Source of the DNA: Mariniphaga sp040772505
Lineage (GTDB): Bacteria; Bacteroidota; Bacteroidia; Bacteroidales; Prolixibacteraceae
Direction: 5' to 3'
NCBI GenBank assembly: GCA_040772505.1
Contig: JAXGYA010000001.1
Span: 930,001 to 994,000, forward strand
DNA: 64,000 nt
Under the pieces are notes generated by a model that made no database searches, was not told the origin of the DNA, and saw nothing but the letters and a program-made list of their open reading frames with translations. Below are positions 52,473 to 60,294 of this stretch, piece by piece. Each line of letters begins with the position of its first letter. Within the stretch, counting starts at the first letter, position 1. A program made the translations under genes and the position numbers.

Positions 52473-53825
52473 TTAAAGAATTTTTTCAGAATTTGAAACA
52501 AACATTCTTGTGCTTTTTGAATATTTTTCTCCGTTTAAATCCTTGTATATCAAGTCAACATAAAAAGCGCGAAAACCTGTTTCAGGATATTTGACGGAAA
52601 CAAATATTTCATTCGCCGGTTCGGTTTCAACGGGGTTTTCAATAAATTCATTATCACGGAAATCACGATCTTCCGAATCACACACCCATAACTTAACATT
52701 ACTTAGTTTGCTTTCGGTTGCTTTGATTTTAACGGTTATCCCGTCACTGCCTTCTTCAATTTCCCATGACAATTCAGGATGTTTTTGCTTCTGAAGGGTT
52801 TCTCCCCAAAATGCGCTCAATGCCTGCAATGCCTGTCTTTTATCTCCCAGTCCGTGCCCTGCATTGGGAACATAGTGGAGATAATTTTCTCCGGGAATTT
52901 CAGAGATGTAATGCTTAATTGCATCGGCAGGCCAGTATTCGTCGTTTGTTCCGTTGAGAATAAGTTTTGGCATTGTCAGTTTGTCTCTGTAGGAAAACGG
53001 GTCAATCATGGCAACAAGTTCTCTTCCGTCAGGGGTGTCAACATCCTGAGCAATTCCAAGTTTCACGTAGTCTTCAATCTGAATGCTGTAATCGCCCCAT
53101 GCCTCCACATGATAGCTGATACTTTTGGGCATGTTCAGCATGTCGATAACCATTGGGGCAATTGCCTCAACGCGCGGGTCGCTTGCGCCGGTCAGCCAGG
53201 TGGTCCAGCCGCGTTTTGATCCTCCCGAAACGAGAAAGCTATTGATTTCATGGTTCAAATTTTCCTTTGAAAAAGCCTGAACAGCATCCATGGAGCGCAC
53301 TGCGCTTTTAACCATGGGAAACAGAAGCGGCCATGAAAAATCTTTATCCTCCCGGTAGTTGTGAAGTGTGTATGAAATCAGTGCATCTTCGGTGAGTTTG
53401 TCATATAAAGGCTGATTGGGCACCTGCGAAACTATTGCCACTATTGAATTGTTTTTTTGGGCAATCATTGCCATTGCTTTTGTTGTGCCGTCATCTGCCT
53501 TTTTCCAGTTTGGCATCCCGTTTTTATTGCTCCCGCCGTTGATAAAAAGCAAGGCGCCGTGGTAACTGATTTTTTCGGGCACGATAACTGAAACCTGATG
53601 CCGCCAGGTGTGCTCCCGCCACTTTTGTGAGGTTACCAGCAGGTTGTAAACTTTTATGCCTTCAGCTTCCTGAGAATCTTTTATCTCCCACGAAAATGTC
53701 TTGTCATCGTTCTTCAGGTATGAATCAAGCGCCGTTTCGGGCGTAATAACTTTCTGCGGCTGACATGCCGCTAACGACAAAATGATGAGAAAGGAAAAGC
53801 TCAAATGTTTAATAATATACTTCAT
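52473..53825 (-). CDS. PhoPQ-regulated-protein-family (PqaA) alpha/beta hydrolase, lipoprotein
   Basis: 450 residues; lipobox LAAC, Cys 21. The PhoPQ_related (PF10142) pattern is clear: TWRHQVSVIVPEKI, LFINGGSNKNG, the nucleophile-elbow-like VSGGSKRGWTTWLTG, PKLILNGTNDEYW with the likely acid, and PNAGHGLGDKR with the catalytic His. The family takes its name from a Salmonella gene; enzymatic role is not settled. It heads the leftward SusCD block, 90 bases before the PKD gene, and probably processes the imported ligand outside the inner membrane. Confidence 0.82.
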   Translation of the reverse strand: MKYIIKHLSFSFLIILSLAACQPQKVITPETALDSYLKNDDKTFSWEIKDSQEAEGIKVYNLLVTSQKWREHTWRHQVSVIVPEKISYHGALLFINGGSNKNGMPNWKKADDGTTKAMAMIAQKNNSIVAIVSQVPNQPLYDKLTEDALISYTLHNYREDKDFSWPLLFPMVKSAVRSMDAVQAFSKENLNHEINSFLVSGGSKRGWTTWLTGASDPRVEAIAPMVIDMLNMPKSISYHVEAWGDYSIQIEDYVKLGIAQDVDTPDGRELVAMIDPFSYRDKLTMPKLILNGTNDEYWPADAIKHYISEIPGENYLHYVPNAGHGLGDKRQALQALSAFWGETLQKQKHPELSWEIEEGSDGITVKIKATESKLSNVKLWVCDSEDRDFRDNEFIENPVETEPANEIFVSVKYPETGFRAFYVDLIYKDLNGEKYSKSTRMFVSNSEKIL

Positions 53826-54073
53826 GTTTTTTTTAGAGATTAATTGTTTATTGTTTTGCTTTGACTCTGTTTTATTTATTTGTTTAAACCCGTAATATCA
53901 CAATTTACGAAATAATTCAAATTAAAAGTTAAAATAAGTAAAAAAACATCTCTTTTACTTATTGAATTTTGGTGTTTTTTGATGACATTTTAACTTTTTA
54001 TCTAAAAAATTGCTTTTTATCACACAAATTTAAGTTAAAAAAACAAAAAACCTAAGTTTTTTAAAAAAATCGT

Positions 54074-54112
54074 GTTGACCACAACTAACAGAATGTAATT
54101 ACAGGTAATTAC
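54074..54112. promoter_or_regulatory. Candidate operators upstream of narK
   Basis: GTTG-ACCA-CAAC at 54074-54085 is a small dyad. GTAATTAC, itself a palindrome, occurs twice at 54095-54102 and 54105-54112 with a two-base spacer, so the centres are ten bases apart. Such phased sites suit a dimeric or cooperative regulator. They do not match the FNR consensus. Confidence 0.4.
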
Positions 54113-54214
54113 TCTATCACAGGTACAGTCATAATTTCGAAATTGTCTTTAAACCTAAAATTGAAATTTTTAAAATTTAGTATTATGTTTGAGCCATAAT
54201 AAGGCGATAACAAT

Positions 54215-54248
54215 TTTGTGAAATATAACATCAATTCAATTATTTTTG
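54215..54248 (+). promoter_or_regulatory. Candidate promoter for narK
   Basis: TTTG at 54215-54218 and TATTTTTG at 54241-54248 match TTTG/TAnnTTTG with 22-base spacing, one base longer than typical. Start near 54255, leaving about 45 bases of leader to the ATG. Confidence 0.42.
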
Positions 54249-54298
54249 AAACAAATATTGCAGCAATTTAAACTTAAGTCTGTTCTAAAAGTTAAAAA

Positions 54299-55789
54299 AT
54301 GGAAGAATCACAAAGATTAAGCCGCACATCTCACAGAATTCTCCTTTTAAATACTCTGGCTTTTACGTTATGCTTTGCCGCCTGGATGATAAATGGGGTA
54401 TTAGTTACTTTTCTTGTAAACAATGGAATTTTCCACTGGAATTCTATTCAGATAGGCTGGTTGTTGGGAATTCCGGTTTTGGTAGGCTCCATCTTCCGCC
54501 TCCCTGTTGGCATGCTCACCGACCGATTTGGCGGCAGATGGGTAATGAGTATAATACTTGTTGCTTCAGCTATCCCCATGTTTTTACTTTCCGGTTCCGG
54601 CAGCTACATCTCCTTTTTGATATATAGTTTTGGCTTTGGAATTTCAGGCAGCAGTTTTGCTGCGGGTGTTGCCTACACTTCTCTGTGGTATCCAAAGGAA
54701 AAGCAGGGAACGGTATTGGGTATTTTTGGTGCCGGAAATATTGGAGCAGCACTCACAACGCTGTTTGCTCCGAGTCTTCTCAGGCATCTTACCCACAATG
54801 GCGCTCAGCTTGATGCATGGAGAATGCTGCCTAAATGGTATGCTTTGGTATTGCTCATTATGGCGGTGCTCTTTTTCATCGGAACCGTTAATAAAAAACC
54901 AGACGAAGTGAAATCTATGGTGCAGCGTCTTGCCCCTTTAAAAGCAAAAAGGGTGTGGCGTTTTGGCCTGTATTATTATTTTGTGTTTGGAAGTATGGTG
55001 GCATTAGCCCAGTGGCTGATACCATACTATGTGAATGTTTACTCACTTTCAATTGTCGCTGCCGGATTTATGGCGTCGGCATTTAGCTTGCCTGCCGGAT
55101 TAGTCCGGATAATCGGAGGTTGGCTCTCAGACAAATATGGCGCAAGGAAAGTATTGCTTCGGGTTTTTGGCTTAAGCATTGTGTTTTTGTTTTTTCTGTT
55201 CCTGCCAAGAATGGAAATCCAGGCTCCGGGGCAAGGTGTCATGTCAGCTAAGGATGGTGAAATAACGTTGGTTTCCGATAGCCTTATTATGGTTGATGAA
55301 GCAAGCCACATAATAAACAAAAAAATAGCCCGGGAGTCTGATTTCAGAATTCGTTTTGGTATTCATAATGATGAGGAAGGTTTTTTAATTCTGCCGAATG
55401 TTACCGGATGGCAGGAACCCGTAGTGTCCGAAGGCGACAAAGTTGTGAAAGGACAGCTGCTTGCAAAGGGGATTACTCACATCTATTTTCAGGCCAACAG
55501 GTGGATACTTTTTGGATTTGTGTTTCTGATTGGAATATTGATGGGATTAGGCACGGCAGCAGTGTTTAAGCATATATCGGATTACTACCCGGGTGAAATG
55601 GGTACGGTTGGTGGCATCGTGGGTGTGATTGGCGGATTAGGTGGGTTTTTCAACCCAATCATTTTCGGATATTTACTGAGCCTTACCGGACTGTGGACAT
55701 CCAGCTGGGTTTTTCTGTTTATTGTCGGTGGTGCCTGCCTTATCATTCAGCGCCTGACGATAGCCCGCATAAAAGAACAAAACCCGTAG
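54299..55789 (+). CDS. narK: NarK-type nitrate/nitrite transporter with periplasmic insert
   Basis: Major facilitator protein of 496 residues for nitrate uptake and/or nitrite exchange. The nitrate-binding arginines are at 67 (IFRLPVG) and 270 (GLVRIIGGW). Both nitrate-signature motifs are present: GIFGAGNIGA (141-150) and GGIVGVIGGLGGF (438-450). About 100 residues (304-400) are inserted between helices 8 and 9. That insert includes VSEGDKVVKGQLLAKG, a half-motif typical of barrel-sandwich hybrid (biotinyl-lipoyl-like) folds. The insert is predicted to face the periplasm. Two kilobases from the nar cytochrome gene in the same direction. Confidence 0.92.
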   Translation: MEESQRLSRTSHRILLLNTLAFTLCFAAWMINGVLVTFLVNNGIFHWNSIQIGWLLGIPVLVGSIFRLPVGMLTDRFGGRWVMSIILVASAIPMFLLSGSGSYISFLIYSFGFGISGSSFAAGVAYTSLWYPKEKQGTVLGIFGAGNIGAALTTLFAPSLLRHLTHNGAQLDAWRMLPKWYALVLLIMAVLFFIGTVNKKPDEVKSMVQRLAPLKAKRVWRFGLYYYFVFGSMVALAQWLIPYYVNVYSLSIVAAGFMASAFSLPAGLVRIIGGWLSDKYGARKVLLRVFGLSIVFLFFLFLPRMEIQAPGQGVMSAKDGEITLVSDSLIMVDEASHIINKKIARESDFRIRFGIHNDEEGFLILPNVTGWQEPVVSEGDKVVKGQLLAKGITHIYFQANRWILFGFVFLIGILMGLGTAAVFKHISDYYPGEMGTVGGIVGVIGGLGGFFNPIIFGYLLSLTGLWTSSWVFLFIVGGACLIIQRLTIARIKEQNP

Positions 55790-55868
55790 AGACGAAAAAT
55801 TGATTTTAAAACAGATATAAAAATAATATCCTTCTAAATTGAACAGCGTAGCTACACATAATCGCTCA

Positions 55869-56939
55869 ATGAAGAAATATCCTACAAGGGCAAAAGAACT
55901 TATCGGTGATTTGTCGCCCGGTTATTTCGCGATGGTGATGGCAACCGGAATTGTGTCAATAGCGTGCCATTTCATGACTTTTCAATTTATCGCATACGCA
56001 TTGTTCTGGCTAAATCTCATAGCGTATATCATTCTGTGCTGTTGTACTTTTTTAAGAATTTTATGGTTTAGGGAAAAAATATACAATGACCTGTTGGATC
56101 ATGTCAGGGGAATGGGGTTTTTTACCAGTATTGCAGCCACTTCAATAATTGCAGTACAATTTATCGTTTTGTTTGACAATTATCAACTAAGCCTTATTCT
56201 TTGGATAGCAGCCATTATTTTATGGATGGTTATCACTTATACCGTCTTTACGAACATTACCATTAAACCCCAAAAGCCATCTTTGGCTGAAGGGATAAAC
56301 GGTTCCTGGCTGCTGGCAGTGGTAGCCACTCAAAGTCTGGCAGTGCTAAGCGCCAGACTGTCAACACATTTTGCTGACTACAAGCTCATTCTGAATTTTT
56401 TTGCATTCTCTATGTGGCTGTGGGGAGGCATGATGTACATCTGGATGATATCACTTATTTTTTATCGCTACGCTTTTTTTAAATTTTCTCCGGGAGATCT
56501 GACGCCGCCCTACTGGATAAATATGGGAGCCATGGCAATTTCAGTTCTGGCAGGCTCGCTGTTGATAATAAACACACCCGATGCACCTTTTCTTCATTCT
56601 ACTCTGGCTTTTTTAAGAGGCTTTACTGTTTTTTACTGGGCTACCGGAACCTGGTGGATTCCCATGCTATTCATCCTGGCAATCTGGAGACATATTTATA
56701 AAAAGTTTCCGCTAAAATATGATCCGCTATATTGGGGGGCAGTGTTCCCCCTGGGAATGTACACTGCTTCTACTTTTGAAATGGCAAAAGCAATGGACCT
56801 TGATTTTTTGCTCTTCATACCGGAATATTTTATCTATATAGCGTTGATTGCATGGGGAGTCACTTTTTATGGATTTATTCGGAATTTCATCGTACAAATA
56901 TCTAAAGACCCCGGCAATGAGCTCGCCGTGAGAAAATGA
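55869..56939 (+). CDS. TDT/SLAC1-family anion transporter
   Basis: 356 residues from the ATG at 55869 (MKKYPTRAKELIGD); a TTG at 55839 could add ten residues. LSPGYFAMVMATGIVSI is the hallmark first helix of the TDT family (tellurite-resistance/dicarboxylate transporter TehA, plant SLAC1). About ten helices are visible. Plant SLAC1 channels carry nitrate and chloride; bacterial members have been tied to malate, sulfite or tellurite. Its place directly after narK suggests a role with nitrate, nitrite or another anion of nitrate respiration, which is an inference. Confidence 0.85.
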   Translation: MKKYPTRAKELIGDLSPGYFAMVMATGIVSIACHFMTFQFIAYALFWLNLIAYIILCCCTFLRILWFREKIYNDLLDHVRGMGFFTSIAATSIIAVQFIVLFDNYQLSLILWIAAIILWMVITYTVFTNITIKPQKPSLAEGINGSWLLAVVATQSLAVLSARLSTHFADYKLILNFFAFSMWLWGGMMYIWMISLIFYRYAFFKFSPGDLTPPYWINMGAMAISVLAGSLLIINTPDAPFLHSTLAFLRGFTVFYWATGTWWIPMLFILAIWRHIYKKFPLKYDPLYWGAVFPLGMYTASTFEMAKAMDLDFLLFIPEYFIYIALIAWGVTFYGFIRNFIVQISKDPGNELAVRK

Positions 56940-56955
56940 AGGAATTAAGAATACC

Positions 56956-58137
56956 TTAAGGCAGTCTGTCCATTAGATGCTGATGCCAGCTGTCCACATA
57001 TTGCAGACTCAAAGCAATGGAGCGGATTGGATTTCGGATGAATTGACCGGGGGTTGCCATGCCGTCAACAATTGCCGGCAAAATGCTGAAAGCGTTGTTT
57101 ATTGCCATATAAAGCTGCTTAAATCCTGTTTTATAAAATAGTTTTTGCAGCACCGGGGCACGCAGTTCGGTGCTCAGCCCGGAAAACCCCAGTACCACAA
57201 CCAGTGCCCGCAGCACCATGGAGAATCCCTGTGAAAGTGCTTCAAGTTTGCCTGCCATGCCTGATGCTGATGTTTTGCCAAAAAACAGTGCAAGCAAAAG
57301 AATGACAAGCAGCTGCATCCAAAACATCCATTTTTTTAATCTGCGCACGGCAATACGGTACCTCCAGGCAATTAAGGCAAAGTAGGGAAGTACAATAAGC
57401 AAAGAGTACCCGGGGCTTAGGTTTGCAAGACCAAAAAGCAGGAGCGGAATCAGAATAATGTGCATGACGAGCAGGGCAGGAGAGTAGTTTCCACGAGTAT
57501 CGCCCGTTTCCCATTTTCCATGGCTTAGTGCTTCTGTAAAATCGGGCAAACCACTGTTTTGTTCATTAAGTGCCCGGCTTCCAATTAAATATCCGGCAAA
57601 GGCTGCCAACATTCCCAAAACAGCATAAATCAGGAAAAGAGAGAGCACAACATGAAAAGTATTGGCATTGGGCAATCCCATTTTAAAAACGGCAAACCGG
57701 AACATCTCTTCATAAATTTGAAAAATATCCAACCCGTAGAGCACAAACAGATGTGTTATTTTGTGCACCAATGCACCTAACATAGTCAAAGCACCGGCAA
57801 TGGCATAGCCTAACAGGTTCCTCCCCAGCAGGCGCACAGAAAACTCCAGCACCAGCCCTTCCATCGTTATGGCAATCATGGGACCGAGGATTACTGCACT
57901 GGGAGATATGGATTTCATCAGCGCTGTTATGATTCCTGCCCGCCAGATGATGCCGGGATGTTTCCAGATTTGATAAAATCCAATGACTAAGGTGATGGAT
58001 ATCAACGTAAGAAAAGTTCCCGAAAATGGAATTTTCAGGTTGTGTAAGAAACTTCCGGCAACAATTTCAATTCCGGCCCACAAGCCCGACAGTACGGAAG
58101 CTTTTGTCCATTTAAGGTTTTTTAAATCTGTAGCCAT
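56956..58137 (-). CDS. Membrane protein in Moco operon, possible ECF S/T-type fusion
   Basis: 393-residue polytopic membrane protein that I do not recognise with confidence. The first 190 residues hold about six helices and look like an ECF-type substrate-binding (S) component. A hydrophilic loop (about 200-222) follows. The last part has helices and a stretch (MVLRALVVVLGFSGLSTELRA, then LPAIVDGM) somewhat like the EcfT coupling helices. An S-T fusion is therefore suggested, but no ECF ATPase gene is nearby. Its start overlaps mobA by 16 bases, so it is translationally linked to a molybdopterin gene; uptake of molybdate or a cofactor precursor is the natural guess. Confidence 0.45.
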   Translation of the reverse strand: MATDLKNLKWTKASVLSGLWAGIEIVAGSFLHNLKIPFSGTFLTLISITLVIGFYQIWKHPGIIWRAGIITALMKSISPSAVILGPMIAITMEGLVLEFSVRLLGRNLLGYAIAGALTMLGALVHKITHLFVLYGLDIFQIYEEMFRFAVFKMGLPNANTFHVVLSLFLIYAVLGMLAAFAGYLIGSRALNEQNSGLPDFTEALSHGKWETGDTRGNYSPALLVMHIILIPLLLFGLANLSPGYSLLIVLPYFALIAWRYRIAVRRLKKWMFWMQLLVILLLALFFGKTSASGMAGKLEALSQGFSMVLRALVVVLGFSGLSTELRAPVLQKLFYKTGFKQLYMAINNAFSILPAIVDGMATPGQFIRNPIRSIALSLQYVDSWHQHLMDRLP

Positions 58138-58721
58138 AGCTTTTCACTTTCACAAAGTTCATTAGGAGTGTTTATATTGTAAAAAGTATTGGGAAGGTAA
58201 AGTTGCCTGAATTTTTCGATGGATATCAATCTGTAATTTGTTTTTGAGATAATTTTTTTCAGCATCAGTTTTTTTTGGATTACCGCTTTTTCCAGTTGTG
58301 GCATTATGCTTTTACTGTAAACGGCACACAAGGTTTGCCACTGACCCTTTTCATCCACTGGTAGAATAACATCCGCAGGATTTCCGACAGCCTCATCAAC
58401 CAGAAATTTTAACAACCCGGAGGAAACAAAGGGCATATCACATGAAACAACCAGGTTCAGGTTGGTTTCTGAGAAAGAAAGAGCGGAGAAGATGCCTCCC
58501 GCCGGACCGTAGCCGGAATATATATCTTCAACCACCGGCAGATTTTTGTAATGAATTGATTCTGAACCGGCGCTTAATAAAATATTGGGAGTAATTTTCT
58601 CTAACGTATTCAGAGCATAGCTGATTAGCGGTTTCCCGTTTAACCGGACAAAGGCTTTGTTAGCCCCCATGCGCTTACTTTGTCCGCCTGCTAATATAAC
58701 ACCAGTTATTCCGGAATTCAT
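58122..58721 (-). CDS. mobA: Molybdenum cofactor guanylyltransferase MobA
   Basis: 199 residues. Transfers GMP from GTP to molybdopterin to form the MGD cofactor needed by NarG. ILAGGQSKRMGANKAF is the nucleotide-binding loop; the catalytic Asp is in VVSCDMPFVS. Ends inside the start of the membrane-protein gene and begins four bases after the stop of the NTPase gene. Its presence matches the bis-MGD nitrate reductase in the window. Confidence 0.92.
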   Translation of the reverse strand: MNSGITGVILAGGQSKRMGANKAFVRLNGKPLISYALNTLEKITPNILLSAGSESIHYKNLPVVEDIYSGYGPAGGIFSALSFSETNLNLVVSCDMPFVSSGLLKFLVDEAVGNPADVILPVDEKGQWQTLCAVYSKSIMPQLEKAVIQKKLMLKKIISKTNYRLISIEKFRQLYLPNTFYNINTPNELCESEKLWLQI

Positions 58722-58725
58722 TACT

Positions 58726-59277
58726 TTAAACTTTCTGTTTCAGTGACTTTTTGTGATGTTCTAACACCTGAATAATTCGTTTTGATGCATTATTCGGGTT
58801 CGCAAAATCGTCAGAATGAAATATTATTTCCGGCTGAATCTTCCAATGCTCAATGATCTGCGGCAGGTTCTTTGTTTTTGTTGTGAAAATTATGGTGTCC
58901 GACAGATTTAATACATTTGAAAATAGTTGGTGCCACACCATTCCATGCAGTTCAAAGTAGCCGATTTCATCAAGAACAAATATAGTATTGCCGGGATTTT
59001 CTTTTTGGTTGAGCCAATCGGTTCCTACCGGAATCGCCGACTCATTGATTTGAAAATGGATGGGTCTTTTGTCGGGCTGGCTGACTCTTGTCATCAGTAA
59101 AATTTTTTCATGCGTTCGAATATTTATAATGTGGTAACTGTCTGTTATTTCGTCGTTTTGAGCATAAAACCCCCTTAACTCATATTCACTTTCTGATAGT
59201 ATTGAAATCAGTTTTTGCAAAAAAAATGTTTTTCCTGTTTTTTTTTCACCCGATATAATAAAAACTGATTTCGCCAT
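58726..59277 (-). CDS. THEP1-like P-loop NTPase in Moco operon
   Basis: 183 residues. Walker A GEKKTGKT at 10-17 and Walker B IFVLDEIGYFEL near 99-110, with the DEIG..EL signature of the THEP1 nucleoside-triphosphatase family. Related NTPases are found near molybdenum genes (DUF2478 type), and MobB-like GTP-binding proteins have a similar fold. A role alongside MobA is plausible but unproven. First gene of the leftward NTPase-mobA-membrane protein operon, with four bases to mobA. Confidence 0.75.
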   Translation of the reverse strand: MAKSVFIISGEKKTGKTFFLQKLISILSESEYELRGFYAQNDEITDSYHIINIRTHEKILLMTRVSQPDKRPIHFQINESAIPVGTDWLNQKENPGNTIFVLDEIGYFELHGMVWHQLFSNVLNLSDTIIFTTKTKNLPQIIEHWKIQPEIIFHSDDFANPNNASKRIIQVLEHHKKSLKQKV

Positions 59278-59302
59278 ATCTTTTAAAGGTATTGATGATG
59301 AG

Positions 59303-59310
59303 CAAATATA
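59303..59310 (-). promoter_or_regulatory. Candidate -7 element for the NTPase-mobA operon
   Basis: On the minus strand TATATTTG followed by C (complement of 59303-59310) matches TAnnTTTG(C) 25 bases upstream of the ATG. No exact TTTG is seen at -33. Confidence 0.42.
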
Positions 59311-59367
59311 GTGATTATTGCTAAAAATTCTGTATTAACGATAAAAAGATAAATAAATTGTTATTTG

Positions 59368-59398
59368 TTTGTTTTTTGTGATAAAGAAATTATATTTG
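59368..59398 (+). promoter_or_regulatory. Promoter of the nar operon
   Basis: TTTG at 59368-59371, a 19-base gap, then TATATTTG at 59391-59398 followed by C. Both elements and the spacing match the Bacteroidota consensus exactly. Transcription would start near 59404, giving about 24 bases of leader before the cytochrome ATG at 59428. Confidence 0.65.
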
Positions 59399-59427
59399 CT
59401 GGCACCAAAACATCAAACAAGTTTGTT

Positions 59428-60255
59428 ATGCACAGACTAATTTTTCTAATCACACTTTTCTGGTTTCTGTTCCCAAGCATTTCAATTAATGCTCAATCAA
59501 GTGGGGAAGGTTTGTATAAAGCTGATTGCTCTGCGTGTCACACCATCAACGGCGGAAGATTAATTGGTCCTGACCTTGCCGGCATTAATGAATTGAGGGA
59601 ACAATCCTGGTTAATTTCTTTCATCCGCTCGTCTCAAAAAATGATCAAATCCGGAGATTCGCTCGCTGTGGCAATTTATAATGAATACAGCAAATTACCC
59701 ATGCCGGATCATAATTGGAGCGATGAGCAAATTATCAGTGTTCTGAATTATATCCGCGAAACAGAAGATCCACTTCTCACTCAGGCTGCTGCAGAAAAGC
59801 AGGTTCTGGATTCTGCTCTCCAGCAGGTATATATCTCTTATTCAGACCCGAAATTTCTAAGAGGGAAGGCATTGTTTTACGGCTATGAGAAATTTACCAA
59901 CGGAGCAACTACCTGCATCGCCTGTCATTATACCAATGACGGATCTATCATAGGCGGCGGAAAGCTGGCTATGGATTTAACTGCTTCCTACGGAAGGTTG
60001 GGAGCGGCAGGGATTCAGGCTATACTGACCAATTCGCCCTTTCCCGCAATGAATGTCTCACTGAGGAATAATAAACTGACAGATGATGAAAAAGAGGCTT
60101 TAACGGTTATGCTTCAATTTGTGAACGATCATCAGGCCAACAAACCGGAGACCTCAAGAGATGAACTGATCTTTTTATTATTGAGCATGGTGCTCGTCAT
60201 CTTTTTATTGTCACATCTATACGTAGTTTATGATCACAGGAAGCTGCCCTCTTAA
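59428..60255 (+). CDS. Membrane-anchored dihaem cytochrome c (NarC-like)
   Basis: 275 residues. Signal peptide ending INAQ, two haem-binding motifs CSACH (34-38) and CIACH (163-167), likely Met ligands at 92 (KLPMPDH) and 208 (PFPAMNV), and a C-terminal transmembrane helix (about 247-266). The two cytochrome domains are periplasmic. In Thermus, NarC is a membrane dihaem cytochrome encoded first in narCGHJI and needed for the enzyme; the order here, cytochrome-narG-narH, is the same. The ATG at 59428 gives the signal peptide directly; an earlier ATG at 59365 lies upstream of the -7 element and would not be transcribed from it. Confidence 0.85.
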   Translation: MHRLIFLITLFWFLFPSISINAQSSGEGLYKADCSACHTINGGRLIGPDLAGINELREQSWLISFIRSSQKMIKSGDSLAVAIYNEYSKLPMPDHNWSDEQIISVLNYIRETEDPLLTQAAAEKQVLDSALQQVYISYSDPKFLRGKALFYGYEKFTNGATTCIACHYTNDGSIIGGGKLAMDLTASYGRLGAAGIQAILTNSPFPAMNVSLRNNKLTDDEKEALTVMLQFVNDHQANKPETSRDELIFLLLSMVLVIFLLSHLYVVYDHRKLPS

Positions 60256-60294
60256 AAATAAATTTAATAGTTCAAAAATAAAAAACTTAAATCG

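Larger units (their letters stand above)
53826..54298. other. AT-rich intergenic region upstream of narK
   Basis: 473 bases with no gene. It separates the divergent PhoPQ-related gene and narK. It holds the sites at 54074-54112 and a promoter element at 54215-54248, listed separately. The left part is long A and T runs with no identifiable signal. Confidence 0.8.
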
